This document shows, one piece after another, positions 9,626 to 20,544 of a stretch of DNA of 29,945 bases. The notes beneath the pieces are model-generated. The model made no database searches. It was given only the letters and a program-made list of their open reading frames with translations, and was not told the origin of the DNA. How positions within the stretch are numbered: position 1 is the first letter of the stretch; every line of letters begins with the position of its first letter. A program made the position numbers and the translations under genes. The DNA comes from Pelargonium nanum (lineage: Eukaryota; Streptophyta; Magnoliopsida; Geraniales; Geraniaceae), in assembly GCA_036897485.1 (NCBI GenBank), contig JAYMTF010000808.1:1-29945 (forward strand), given 5' to 3'.

Positions 9626-12515
9626 TCAGTATCTACCTCTACAGTCATAAAGTATGGAAGAATCCATATTTGCAAGATCAACCACTGATCTGAGTTCATC
9701 CCAGTTCCCATCTCTGAAAAAATCATCAGATCCATTTCCATTCCAAAGACTTGGAAGATAAGCTGATGTCATTAATGGAGGTGCTTGAGGCCTAGAGCTC
9801 ATCATGTTCATGTGACTGTTAATCAACATCTGTTGTTGTTGGTGGTTCAACATCATTTTTGTCTGGTTTTGTTTGATTAAGGTTAGTGAGTCCCCAAAAC
9901 TCAGGTACTGCTCACAGTTGTTGTTGTCTGATTCCAAGCTGCATGTTTTGGAACCTGAATCTGTGCTTATTGGGTTTTGGTTGGTTGGTTTGGTGTCTTT
10001 GAGGTCTGGTGTGTATTTCTTGTAGGTTGGGATTCTTTTGAAGATTCTGCATAGTGTCCAAACTTCCTGCAAACATTTTCAGTTAGCACAAGTACGTCTG
10101 CATAAACCCGACGTACATGATACCACTATCATGAACTTTTTCTGTAGAGCGACTGATTTTTTATTGATGTGTCATGTCTCATTAATTGACACATCATTTT
10201 GTACAATATTTAGGACATATATATAACATTACTCAACTGTCAGACAGTTTAAACCGTTTTTTATATTATCGTTTTTGTCCTATGTGACACTTTGTGCCTA
10301 GCCAACTTTTCTACCTTGATTACTAAATTACATCATAAAAAAAATATTATTTACGAGTGTTTTCCTACGCAAGTTTTTTTTATGCTTGTCTAGACAATTT
10401 TCTGTTTTAGTATACAATATTTCTAATGCTTCTCTATAACTTTTTGCATTTATTTGTGCAATTATATTTGTGCACATATATGAGATTTTTCTTATTACCA
10501 TCGTGTCTCAACTCTCAAGAGTGTTAATATTAGTTCAAGCTCAAGAAAATCATATTAAACCCTAGCATATAGTGACCATTTTGTACCTTGAAAACCTAGT
10601 AGTCGTGAATAGTCAAGATCACCATTTGTGCGCTTAGTTTGCACACTAAAATTCTCTTTAAAAAGAACGACAGATCGAAGTGATTGAAAATTCTTACCGC
10701 TTCTTGGGCAATATTGTTCTTGGCATTGTGGGGATCTTTGCCGTTATTAGGTGGAAGGCGAAACTCGTGCATCATCCAGTCAGTTTTGGTGCCTTTTCCG
10801 GCGCTGCCACGGTAGTAAACTAGGGATTTCTTGAGGCCAATGCAGTCATGGGAATGAGGAAGAGAATAGATAGGCCTGTCAATGCCTGTGGCTTTCCAGA
10901 AACCAGATCCTGTGACTCTATTTGGCCTCACACTGTTTCTGTATTTTCTCCCTCTCATGCAGAAGAAGTACCATTCTTTGTCACCTATGCTAACCTCTTC
11001 ATCAAGTCACACACAAAACAAACTAAAATCAGACCAAAAAAAAAACAATAATTTGAGTTTAATTTATGTGCAGTTTGATGTTATAAAATAGGAAAATTAT
11101 CTATACATATATTGTTTTCGCCTGTGTTTTTTACATATAAACAACATGACATCATACGGATTGTCTAATCACAAGATGATCAAATCGATGTTAATCTAGT
11201 GAGCATGATTCTTTATATGATAAACAAAGTAATTTTTGTTTAAATTTTGTGAAGTTTGATGTTATAATTAAATAAGAAAAAAGATTGATACATGTATTGT
11301 TTGCACCAGTGTTAGGTGTCATTTTAGCGGTCATGATTCATCGTACGAGAAAAATCATATAATTATCTAAGTGAAAAAATGATTTTCCTATAAAATATCA
11401 GTTACTATCAATCATGAGCTCATTTTTATTTGTTTATTAAGATAAGTTCTTTTTCAAGATCCATTTATAGTTAAATATAAGGGGGAGAAAAAGAACTTAA
11501 ATTGTGCCTGATTTTATTACTTCTGCATGTATCCTGCAACCTTACAAGATCCATGTTTGTAGAACAAAACATGAAAAATTATAGACTTCCATATTCTTTA
11601 CACTTTTCTATGAACTCATCAAATAAATATTTTTCACAATCATATATTAATTCTAAGGAAATCCTAAGTGCATAATTTTTTTTATGAAACACTTAAATGC
11701 ACAAATCAGTACATAAATTTGTGCATAAACGCATGTATGAGCATGGTTGTTTGATTTGAGAATTAATCAATATATTGTTGGATCAACGTTTGTGCACTTG
11801 GTTGAATCATCAACTCTTGTAGTCCATAATACATATATATGTATATATATATATATAATACACAAAATAAATATAACTCCTAATTGTATATCATTCGAGA
11901 ACTGCATGAATATGATCCTAGTAATTTGACCAAATCAACTTAATTAGTTAAATTAGCTGAAAATGGAAAAATAAATAAGAAAAAATTGAATACTTAATTA
12001 GAAGTATATATAGTAGAGATTTATATATAGGTAGCAACACTCGAGAACATAAATTCATGCACAAATATCACGTATCTACATAGGGTGGCTGGTTGAGAAT
12101 TAATCAACAACTCAATTATATTGACGTTTGTGCACTTATACGTACTAAAACAAAATAAATATAATTCTTGATAATCATTCAAGAACTGCATGAATGATCA
12201 TATATATAGTAATTTGACGAAATCGACTTAGTTTAATTAGCTGAAAATGGAAAATTAAATATGGAGATGATGATAAGAAAAATGAAATATCAAAAACAAG
12301 ATCTTACTTGGAAGATCCCAAGGATCATATTTGTAAATATCAATCTGTTTGATGAGTTCAATACTGAGTGGTTTCTTCTCCACTTTTCTTCTGAGATAAA
12401 ACCCAACAAGCTCTTCATCAGTAGGATGGAATCTGTATCCAGGAAGCATAACATCTTGATCATCATCTTCTACTTCTCTTTTATTCTCAGAACTTAATGT
12501 TCTTGCCACCTCCAT
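9626..12515 (-). CDS. JUB1: NAC transcription factor, JUNGBRUNNEN1/ANAC042-like, three exons
   Basis: Exons on the minus strand are 12308-12515, 10698-10996 and 9626-10066, giving 315 aa. NAC subdomain A is [18 protein letters not shown] (residues 24-41); B is [12 protein letters not shown] (58-69). After the first intron come KEWYFFC (76-82), [20 protein letters not shown] and [14 protein letters not shown]. Exon 3 opens with [11 protein letters not shown] (from residue 170). The sequence tracks Arabidopsis JUB1 closely, including the divergent C-terminal motif WNGNG followed by WDELRSV. JUB1 is an H2O2-induced nuclear activator that delays senescence and raises stress tolerance, with DREB2A among its targets (family knowledge). 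The C-terminal region has a short Gln run (HQQQQM) and Asn/Met-rich segments. The exon 1/exon 2 junction codon becomes Lys70. Introns sit at the two positions usual for NAC genes. Orthology is inferred from motifs only. Confidence 0.94.
10067..10697 (-). other. Intron 2 of the NAC gene
   Basis: A GT-AG intron of 631 bp, AT-rich. I see no embedded gene or clear repeat. The small plus-strand ORF at 10038-10226 is a shadow. Confidence 0.7.
11045..11380. repeat. Diverged tandem duplication A in NAC intron 1
   Basis: Copy 1 (about 11045-11140) and copy 2 (about 11224-11320) share AGTTTGATGTTATAA with similar flanks, an offset of about 180 bp. They also share ACATRTATTGTTT and a following CACCAGTGTTA/CGCCTGTGTTT block. 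Weaker similarity continues to about 11380. Divergence suggests an old duplication. Confidence 0.6.
11744..12254. repeat. Diverged tandem duplication B in NAC intron 1
   Basis: Copy 1 is about 11744-11970 and copy 2 about 12087-12254. Shared blocks in the same order are GAGAATTAATCAA, ACGTTTGTGCACTT, ACAAAATAAATATAA, AGAACTGCATGAAT, AGTAATTTGAC and TTAGCTGAAAATGGAAAA. Copy 1 is longer, partly because of an AT microsatellite. Copy 2 ends about 55 bp from the exon-1 donor. Confidence 0.8.
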
Positions 12516-12606
12516 TTTTGTGTTCTTGAGATGATCTATAGTTGTTTTTAGACTTGGAAGTTGGAAGTAGAAGAAGCTACTTATGATGATTTAATGTGTA
12601 TTGTTG

Positions 12607-12614
12607 AATATATA
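12607..12614 (-). promoter_or_regulatory. Candidate TATA box of the NAC gene
   Basis: Read on the minus strand the sequence is TATATATT, 91 nt upstream of the ATG (12515). A TTGACC W-box-like core sits just further upstream at 12635-12640 (minus strand). That core would suit a stress-responsive gene but is too short to be convincing by itself. Confidence 0.5.
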
Positions 12615-12615
12615 G

Positions 12616-15600
12616 TTGCTTTTGGTGACTCTCTGGTCAAGTCATCCACTTGGCTTTATATGGAATTTGTTTAGCCCAAAGTCTCTTTTTGGAACAAGTC
12701 TTCCAATATTTCTCTCATGCATGATTGACAAATGAGACAAAATATTTACAATACATAATATGGATTATGTTCTAAATGGTTATTTTACTATTAATTTTGT
12801 GCTAAATTTGCTCCTTTAGTTCATATTTAATCCTCTATAATATTCATTTTGTAAAACCCTCACAATGTTAGTCAAACAGAAGATCAATGGAGTATTTTTC
12901 TTGATTACAATGCTTAAGATTAATTAATCATGGAAGATAAAAAATAAAATAATATAAAAATAATCATATGAAATTTTGGAAGTATTTGTATGTTACATAT
13001 AAAAGTCTAATGTGGGGCTCATCTTTGACTAGTAGAGCCAAATTGTGGCTCACACTTGAGCAATTCAAAGGAAGAAAGTTTCAAAGATTTTAAATAAAAA
13101 AAATGTTATCACAAAAAGCTATATCCAAAAGACCCATGAAAGAGGAATTATGTCTAGATCATGTATTTATTTGACCAAATAAATAATGCAATCAATAACC
13201 CATCTAATCTTTTTAATATTTTGCCCTCCTTTTTAGACTAGGTTGTCAAATTAAGAACCAATAGTTCCCACTTATTCAAATTGATCCCAATTTTACCATT
13301 TACTCTTTTTCCTAGCTTTACTATTCATTGGTTCTTGGTTCCTACCAAATTTAACAATACCATCAACTTTGTGATTTGTTAATTAGATGCAACTAATTTT
13401 CCTAACTGTGCTTTTGAAGCTAACTAATTACCATTATTCTTGTGGCCAAACTTTAGAGAAATCATATATTTACAATCTAATACTTGGACTACATTATTTG
13501 ATATTCATATTATTACACACGTTCACTTGTATGTATTTCAATGGCGGTACAATTACTCTCTTGTGATCTTGGCATTATAGGTTTGAATCAAGAAACAAAA
13601 TATATGATTTTGTGTATATGATTAATTTTACACACTGATTTCATAGCAACGAGTGAGGATGCATATAAATTCAAATCAGAGGACAAATTAACGACTGAAA
13701 CATAACCGTCATTCCAATGCATTGCTCCAAAAGTCAAAGAGTGGCGATCATGCTTCATACAACTGGCCCATGTTGTTTGATAAAGCCTACATTGTGGGAA
13801 GCGCGTGAGCTTCTTTGACATTATCCCACAGTGCTCCTACACATTGTGGAGGGAGCGCTAACGCTTCCATGAGATCGTATATCAAAAGAGAGGCTCGACA
13901 TAAACCATTTCTAAAAATTGACCTACTCAATTAGACGTATCATGATGCATTGGACCGCCCTTTTTAAACCTAGCTAGAATAAACAACATTCAATCCCTAA
14001 AAATGAAAATGTTCTCCAATTTACCATTTGAGTTCTAGACCAATATTCCACAGCTACAAATTCCACTCTTCTCTCTAACATTGCATCTAGAGAATACAAA
14101 CAGTCAATAAAAGTGTGTGATCCTTTTCATATGGTAAAAACATAATCATCAATATTGACATCATCATGACAATTCCAAACATGTAATGCCTTGACTTAAA
14201 TCATCATTCCAATTTCTAAAAAACTTGGAATTTCTTTGCAAAGAAGATAATGATCGATTCGAAACTGAATAATATTCTTTAAATTGCATACGTTATGTTT
14301 GTATCTTCGACAAGTTGCATTAAAACACGAAGAAAAACACCAGAAATTATATATATTTAAACCCTTCACCTATTTATGACGAACCCATTAAAGAAAAATT
14401 GATGTTTTGTTGTCACCATACATGAACAATAATGAGTAATGTGAAAATGTTCACCATAATCAACAAGACAAGAGCACGTTCATGACTTGTTGTTGAGTGT
14501 GTTGATAGAGTTTAAGAGAAAGGTACAAAATCAGTACACCTGTACTTTGAGACTCTATCGTACAATTTGTCCAATAATTCAACACAAAGTAGCTATTGAT
14601 AATGAAAGAAATTAATTATAAAATAATTAGAAAGAATTTGGAGATCCAAGAACTGCCAAAGACACACCTGTTCATGACTTGTTGGAGACAGTGTTTTTTG
14701 GTTTCTTGGTTTCTTGAGAGAAAGTGATATATATATACACACACACTGCTAATTGTGTGTAGGTTTAAGAACAATTAAATAGATGCATGTATCAGAAATT
14801 GAATAGAGCAATTAATCATCATGCATGTGAATAAGCAGTTGAGTATATTGACTATATAGCTAGAATTTTGAGTTTTCCTTTTTTTTTTCTTTTCTTGAAC
14901 ATTTATCGCTTTTAATATTGAAACTACGGGATCGACCGTATCTTAAGTATGAAGGCTTCATGAAAGAAAATAACGACTATTGTTTAACATTTTCTTTCGA
15001 CCGATAATTAAATTCGTAAATATCAAGAGCTGAAACAAACTGATCGATAATAATTATTTCTATTATTTTTCCGTACAATTCATGTAAAATGTTTAACTTT
15101 CTACTTGACTTGTTGAAAGCATGCCCTAAACCACACATAAATAACCACAATTTTTTTTTTATATTTTTGGAAAAATAAAAAATTCTTGGTTTTAAATAAT
15201 GTGGTCCTAGGGTAATGAATAGGAGAGTTTGGTTAAGTCAAACATGCAAGGAAAATAAATGTATTGTTTATAAAGTCAAGAAAAAGATTTGGAGAAAAAG
15301 TCCAAGTCCTTGATGATGATATTTGGAGAGACAAAAATAGTCCAAAGTCAGCAATAACAAAAGAAATGAACCTTCTTCATATTGTGACAAAATATCAGCA
15401 AAAAAATGAATAATATTGGCCTCTAATTCCACCTTTCTTGTGGGCTTGAAACAACCATATATCCTCCATGATTATAGCAAATGCACTTGATATTTTTAGT
15501 TTCTTTTCCCCATTTTGTGCACAAAGAAATGAAGCAACAAGATTAATATAAATAAAGAGTACAAGAGAGCTAGAAATCTAGAACACCCAAGAACTATAGC

Positions 15601-15761
15601 AACAAAGAAAGTTCCAAGCATAGAACATAATTATGAAACTTTGAGGAATTTCATGAAAAGTAGGAGCCAACAAAAAGTATGCAAGTGAAAATCTTCTTCA
15701 TTCATATTCCATTTTCACCATGAAAGCAACAGGCAACAGAAAACTGATTCAACTAAAACAT
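12616..15761. other. Gene-free AT-rich region upstream of the NAC gene
   Basis: No gene was recognised in 3.1 kb on either strand. Local features are two copies of GTTCATGACTTGTTG (14479 and 14671 areas) and a pair of ACATTGTGG-containing segments around 13789 and 13840, each followed by GCGC and GCTTC. A CA/TA microsatellite lies near 14728-14748. The 77-codon minus ORF at 13588-13821 has no family resemblance. Part of this is probably the distal NAC promoter. Confidence 0.45.
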
Positions 15762-15777
15762 TAGGGCTTTGTTTGGG
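15762..15777. mobile_element. MITE-like terminus, facing right
   Basis: TAGGGCTTTGTTTGGG resembles the GGGCTTGTTTGG ends of hAT/PIF-type MITEs. Its near inverse complement, CCAAACAAGCCCTAA, occurs at 19237-19251, and a related end at 8349-8365. No matching target-site duplication was found between 15762 and 19251, so it may be the end of a separate small element. Confidence 0.35.
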
Positions 15778-16710
15778 AGGTCTACGACTTTACATACCTC
15801 TTGCAGCTCTATAGTGTCTATCGACGTTTCATGTCAATGATGTTTGGTTGTTGCACAAATTAGTCATTCATTCCAGTCTATAGACGTTTTATGCCACTGA
15901 TTTTTGGGTTATTTCTTCCGGACGTTGATGACTTTAGCAACTACAGATATTTTAAGCGTTTATTCTCTATGAAAATTTTACTTCTCACTACATATATTTG
16001 AGATAAATTGGAACAATACCTAAAGCATATGCTTATTCCCAATGCACATTTTTTTTATCAGTTACTTCCCAGTACAGACATTTTGTTTTCCTTTTTTTTT
16101 ATCAGTAAACTGCCAAACGAAGCTCGAACTTGAGACCTTAAGACGTCTTGAGCCACTTGCCCGATGATAATTGGTCATACATTTTACTTTTGTGGACATT
16201 TGAGATAGACAACCGAACCAATGCCTAAAGCAGATGCTTCCATTAAGACATCAAATTGTAATTCAGCATTAAGCTCCTTCAAGATCATTGTGTATTTGTT
16301 TTACATTTTCCAACCATCTGACAATTTTTGGAAGACAACTGTTATAACATGCATGACTTTTGTGTTCCACAAGGAATTTGAAACAACTTCCACAGGAACT
16401 AGTAACTATGCTCACTGCCTATACCTGTCCCAACAACTAAGAAGAGACCTGCAGAAATAGAACTGTGCCCACACAAGTAATGTGCTGCGAGTCTGCAACT
16501 TTACACAAGCAAATACATTTCCCTGTTTACAAACTTCAGTTCATTATTTCTCCATTTATTCATAAAACAAAAGGGACTAGAAACAATGAAACATAAGTTT
16601 AGTTCTCAACATACAGTAAAACAGAGTTTAGGCTGATTTCAAAATGAGGCATCTATAGTTCAAGCAGCATGTTAACCATGGTCTATTGCTAATATCATCC
16701 CACCAAACTT
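15778..16710. other. Intergenic stretch with repeat-like sequence
   Basis: No gene is seen. The phrases CTATCGACGTTTCATG and CTATAGACGTTTTATG (15818 and 15881 areas) form a diverged direct repeat, as do CCTAAAGCATATGCTT and CCTAAAGCAGATGCTT (about 16020 and 16223). This is consistent with degraded transposon DNA. Confidence 0.4.
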
Positions 16711-17702
16711 TTAGATTGAATCTTGTCCGTGGATACCGTGACTAAGATCAGCAAGACCGAAGAAGTTATCAGCTAAGTATTTGAAATATGAGAGCCTGTC
16801 TTCATGAAGGTCTAAAACCTTCCCAAGCTATTCCCCGCTTCCTTGAATCAGCTTTTGGTCCGTAGGAATGCCCTACAAGGGGACAAACATTATTTTGAAG
16901 ACAACATTAAAGATTAGCAGGTGAAGCTGTGTGCTTCGGCTTCTAGTCATTGCTAGAGAATAACCTTTTCTCTATGGTTCTGGGGATTGAACTGCATAAT
17001 GAACCATAATTGCCAGCAATTCTAGAGAGAAGCCAAGCCTTCTGATGAAAGATATAACTGAGCTTTCAAATTACAAGTATTTGAAAAAAGACAAAAGTCC
17101 ATGTACTTTCTAAAATGTAATTGCAAGAATCTACATAGGCATATTACAAAAATTTACTTCCATACCAAAGGTTGGGGTTTAGACATTCCTCTTTATGCCT
17201 TCAGTAATCTTATTGCAAGAATTTCTTTTTCTTTAACCGAGACATAGAATAGAACAATTTCTTGTTCTTTGACCAAATAAGCATAGGTTTGCATTTTGAG
17301 TATTACAACAAAATAAACAAGTGTTGCAAAAGGCTGCATTTGACCATTATGAATGCATCAATTTAAAATAGCAATTAACGAACAAGGAGCCCATCAAAAT
17401 TTTGATATCACCATGGATCATAGATTAGGATAAGATCTTCGAACATCTAAATCAACCTAAAGCTGATCATAACAGAGACCACATAAGAATAACCCCAACT
17501 AGTAACTTCAAGACCTTTTCTTGATTTCTTCAAGAGACTACATTCTCAGATTTCAGGAGAATTTCCAAATTACAGATTTAACTTCCAACCCAAATTCAGA
17601 ATCATTGGCAGATCTAGGTGAAAACAAAAGGAGAACCTGTAGTTTGAGAAATTTAGGATCTCTATTCCATCCAGACAGTGCACCATACACCTTCACTATC
17701 AT
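16711..17702 (-). pseudogene. Phi-class glutathione S-transferase (GSTF) pseudogene
   Basis: Exon 1 relic (17637-17702) is MIVKVYGA joined directly to RDPKFLKLQ, followed by a GT donor. This equals the start and the end of a GSTF first exon with about 24 codons deleted. The exon-3 relic runs from about 16990 to 16711. It reads REKVIL-stop-Q-stop-LEAEAHSF, then after a frameshift VFKIMFVPL-stop-GIPTDQKLI, then GSGE-stop-LGKVLDLHEDRLSYFKYLA and FFGLADLSH. These are the GSTF helical-domain motifs (QWLEVEAHSF; EEKLGKVLD; KYLAGDFFSLADLSH). I see at least four in-frame stops, including a Trp codon changed to TGA, plus a frameshift. Exon 2 and the final C-terminal part were not found. Living GSTFs conjugate glutathione to electrophiles in the cytosol; this copy cannot. 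Confidence 0.88.
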
Positions 17703-18110
17703 TGTTCTAACTGCATAATCCATCCAGAGAAGAACAATAGATAGAGAGGTATAATCCAAATTATCATATAGCATACTGACGTGATTTTCCTGGGGACAAA
17801 TCAGGATACATTCATCGGTGCATGTCTTAATTGTTTGTTTGCATAATATGTAATTATGCTACGATCAATTTCCCCTTCAACTAAATTTAACAAACATACA
17901 GATTCTCCTAAACTTTTCTTCAATCTGACCCCACTGTATTCCATCTAAATTTGCAATAGGTAGGACATAACTTTCTTTGACATGCATCATTTCTCAAAAC
18001 TCAAATAGCTTGCCCAAAAAAAACAAAAAATGGACTCCATCTGTAAATTTTAAAACCCATCTGCTGCTCTGCATTCCAAAATTTTTTTTTTAAAAAAAAA
18101 AACAGAATTT
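17703..18110. other. Spacer between the GSTF relic and the tandem array
   Basis: I see no gene. An A/T palindrome, a T run followed by an A run, lies at about 18080-18102. Confidence 0.45.
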
Positions 18111-18935
18111 TAATATCTCCAAAAACAAAACAAAAATAAATGTTTTCAAATGGGACAAAAGCAAAAACCCTAATTTTGTAATCAAAACTCAAAACATAGG
18201 AGATAAAAGAACACAAATTGAAAGAGACAAGGACCTTAAGAAAAAATTGACCTCTATTAGTGCCCAGAAGCATGATAAGAAAATTGAGGCCAAACATGAA
18301 AATGTAAAAAGAACAAAAACTGAGCTACATGCAGAGAGATAAGGAAGCTGGAACATTAAAAAATGGCCTCTATTTAAAGGAAGCTGGAACATTAAAAAAA
18401 TGGCCTCTATTTAAGAACTGAAACCCAATCTGCATTCCCTAAAATTCAATAAAAATGCATAATTTCATAAGATCTCCAAAAACATAACAGCAAAACAAAA
18501 AAGTTTCCCATTAGGTCGAAATCAAAAACACAAATCAAATTTCAAAACAGGGAAGTAAAAAAAAATCAAGAATTGAAAGAGATCAAGCATCTGCATTGCC
18601 AAATTTCGATTAGAACTCATAATTTTCATATCATCCCAAAAACAAAACAAGAAAAAACGTTTCCAATTAGGTCGAAATCAATAACCCAAATCTTGTAATC
18701 AAATTTCAAAACAGAAAAGTTCAAAAAAAACCAAAATTTGAAAGAGATCAAGCATCTGCATTACCAAATTTCGATAAAACTAAACATTTTCCCATCATCC
18801 CAAAAACAAAACAAGAAAAAACGTTTCCAATCAGACCGAAATCAAAAACCCAAATCTTGTAATCAAATTTCAAAACAGGAAAGTTAAAAAAATCAAAATT
18901 TTCAAGAGACACAGAGAGATATCAAATTTTTGGAC
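18111..18935. repeat. A-rich tandem-repeat array, period about 160 bp
   Basis: Units start with CCAAAAACAWAAC at 18476, 18636 and 18800, giving periods of 160 and 164 bp, with a more diverged unit at 18119. Each unit has the same order: CCAAAAACAAAACAAG, then TTTCCAATTAGGTCGAAATC, then AATCAAATTTCAAAACAG, then GAAAGAGATCAAGCATCTGC. The last unit is incomplete at its right end. No coding potential is visible. Confidence 0.85.
18341..18412. repeat. 36-bp direct tandem duplication inside the array
   Basis: Two adjacent, nearly identical copies (18341-18375 and 18377-18412) begin AAGGAAGCTGGAACATTAAA and end ATGGCCTCTATTT. They differ by one A in the A run, so the duplication is recent. Confidence 0.9.
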
Positions 18936-19220
18936 CTTCAGGCCATCATCATAAGGTCCAGAGGGCAGAGGAAGCGTACAGAGAGAGAGATAATTATATA
19001 TATGTATGTATGTATATGGAAATGGGAATATAGAGAGAGAGAAGCACTGAAACGAGCAGCAACATAAGATAGTGAGTTCAGATTGAAAACTATATTACTA
19101 GACATCATCGGAAGGAGAAAATCCTCCAATTTTGTTCAGTGCTTTCAGTGTCCACATGACTCTGTTGCCGCTACAAGTTTCAGGCTTAAAGATCAAGAAC
19201 CAGTTTTGAAGTAGAAGTGT

Positions 19221-19251
19221 TACCAAACAAAGCGTACCAAACAAGCCCTAA
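19221..19251. mobile_element. MITE-like terminus, facing left, with duplicated tip
   Basis: TACCAAACAAAGCG (19221-19234) is followed directly by TACCAAACAAGCCC (19235-19248) and TAA. The second copy is the near inverse complement of the terminus at 15762. The preceding GAAGTAGAAGTGT is a phrase common next to such ends. The opposite end of this element is not identified. Confidence 0.4.
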
Positions 19252-19310
19252 GCAATCTCTCTGTTTCTTCCCCCACCAGCCCTGAGAAACTGTTGGAGAC
19301 CTAATCTTTT

Positions 19311-19320
19311 TATTTATATA
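19311..19320 (-). promoter_or_regulatory. Orphan TATA-box-like motif on the minus strand
   Basis: The minus strand reads TATATAAATA, a consensus-quality TATA box, followed downstream by a purine-rich stretch resembling a 5' leader. No convincing reading frame follows; the first ATG (19157) opens only 19 codons. It may be chance, an unidentified non-coding transcript, or the remnant of a lost gene. Confidence 0.3.
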
Positions 19321-20176
19321 CTGAGCTCTGCTTCTGCTAGGGCTCACTTCGCAAAACAAAATATTTATTTTTCTTTTTTCTTTTTCGGCTTTGTTTTAAG
19401 GAGAAATTACACAAACCTATTTTGTACTTTAACACATTTTGCACTTGAACACATTCTTGTTATACCTATCTATCCTGAATTGTCCATAGTCAAATTTTAG
19501 GCTTGTGATTTAGGATTTTGCTACTGAAAATCGTCGGAATTTGGTTCTTGTTTGGTTGAAATTAAGTTTGTGAGTAAGGATTTTGTTAGATGGTTGAGTT
19601 TTGCTTTTTAGATTGCTCTAAAAATTAAACTCTGGAAAGTTCAGAGTAGCCACAAGTAACGAAAAATAGTTTAATGTATTTAGATGCAAAATATATCAAG
19701 TACATGGTAGGAGCTTGTTTAATAAGAGGAAGTGAATGAGTTTTCAAGCTGATCATAGAAGATTGCTTGAGTTTGGTTGACCAAATAAGGTGGAGTTTAC
19801 TTTCATTAACCCATCTATAGATTAGGTAGCCAATGCCCTTATTAGGCATTCAAGTTTTCTTGTTAGAGTTGTAAAAGTGGATGAGAGAAACTCATTCGAG
19901 TTTTTTAACAGTTGTAACCATGAATTTGATTTATAAAATAATATAAAATACACATTCAATCTAAAAGAAATCTACTTTTTTTTAATGTGGATAAACTAAA
20001 TTAAACTTTCAACCAAATTTTAGTAATAAAATTTATATAATAAAAAGTAGAAACCATTTTTCTCATATAGGATCACCCTTCCTTTCTCTCTCCTCATCTT
20101 TGTTTGATTTTGGAACCTCATATTGACAAATAGGTTATGATGGTGGCTGCAAATTTGCAAAAACATGAAGCCTTGG

Positions 20177-20365
20177 TCAATCAACAAACACAAGTTGTTT
20201 ACCAATGAGTGCACAGTGAAAACAATATTTTGTTAGTGACATTGTAGCAATAGTATCAAGATTTAGCCTAAGCCCAGTATTAGTTGCAGCAACACACAAT
20301 AAGCAAGCAAAAACCAAGAACAAGCAACAGAATTTCAAAATGAGGGCTCTCATATCCTCAATCAT
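20177..20365 (-). CDS. Candidate small secreted protein (62 codons), uncertain
   Basis: The ORF begins MIEDMRALILKF and continues with the hydrophobic run CCLFLVFACLLCVAA (about residues 13-27). This looks like a signal peptide ending near VAAT. The remainder is about 34 aa with a Cys-x-x-Cys pair (KYCFHC). I recognise no peptide-hormone motif. It lies only 180 bp beyond the stop of the JASON-like gene on the same strand, so it could simply be part of that gene's 3' UTR. There is no clear TATA box. It could also be a chance ORF. Confidence 0.25.
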   Translation of the reverse strand: MIEDMRALILKFCCLFLVFACLLCVAATNTGLRLNLDTIATMSLTKYCFHCALIGKQLVFVD

Positions 20366-20544
20366 TTACTACTTGTGTACTGTACAATCTTAGGAGCAGC
20401 TCTCATGCTGCTGGGCCTGACCATATTAGCATAAGCCAAATTTCATGATGTTTCGTGATACAGAAAATTTTATTCGTTTAGGGACTTAAAGACTTGTATA
20501 CGTAAGACAAATTAAGAGCAGAATGAAAAACCGATATTTAACCA

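Larger units (their letters stand above)
10997..12307 (-). other. Intron 1 of the NAC gene (1.3 kb)
   Basis: A GT-AG intron between NAC subdomains B and C. It holds two different diverged local tandem duplications (listed separately) and an (AT)n stretch around 11836-11857. No coding similarity is visible. Confidence 0.75.
18936..20176. other. Gene-free stretch with a MITE-like end and an orphan promoter motif
   Basis: No intact gene was recognised. It contains GA-rich and TATG microsatellites (about 18978-19042), a MITE-like end at 19221-19251 and a minus-strand TATA motif at 19311-19320. Short ORFs, including 18938-19129 (-), have no family resemblance. Confidence 0.4.

Noticed and set aside
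15762-19251. Single 3.5-kb transposon bounded by the TAGGGC/GCCCTA ends
   Set aside because: The ends match only after allowing an indel. The flanks give no convincing target-site duplication and no transposase is visible, so separate small elements are more likely.
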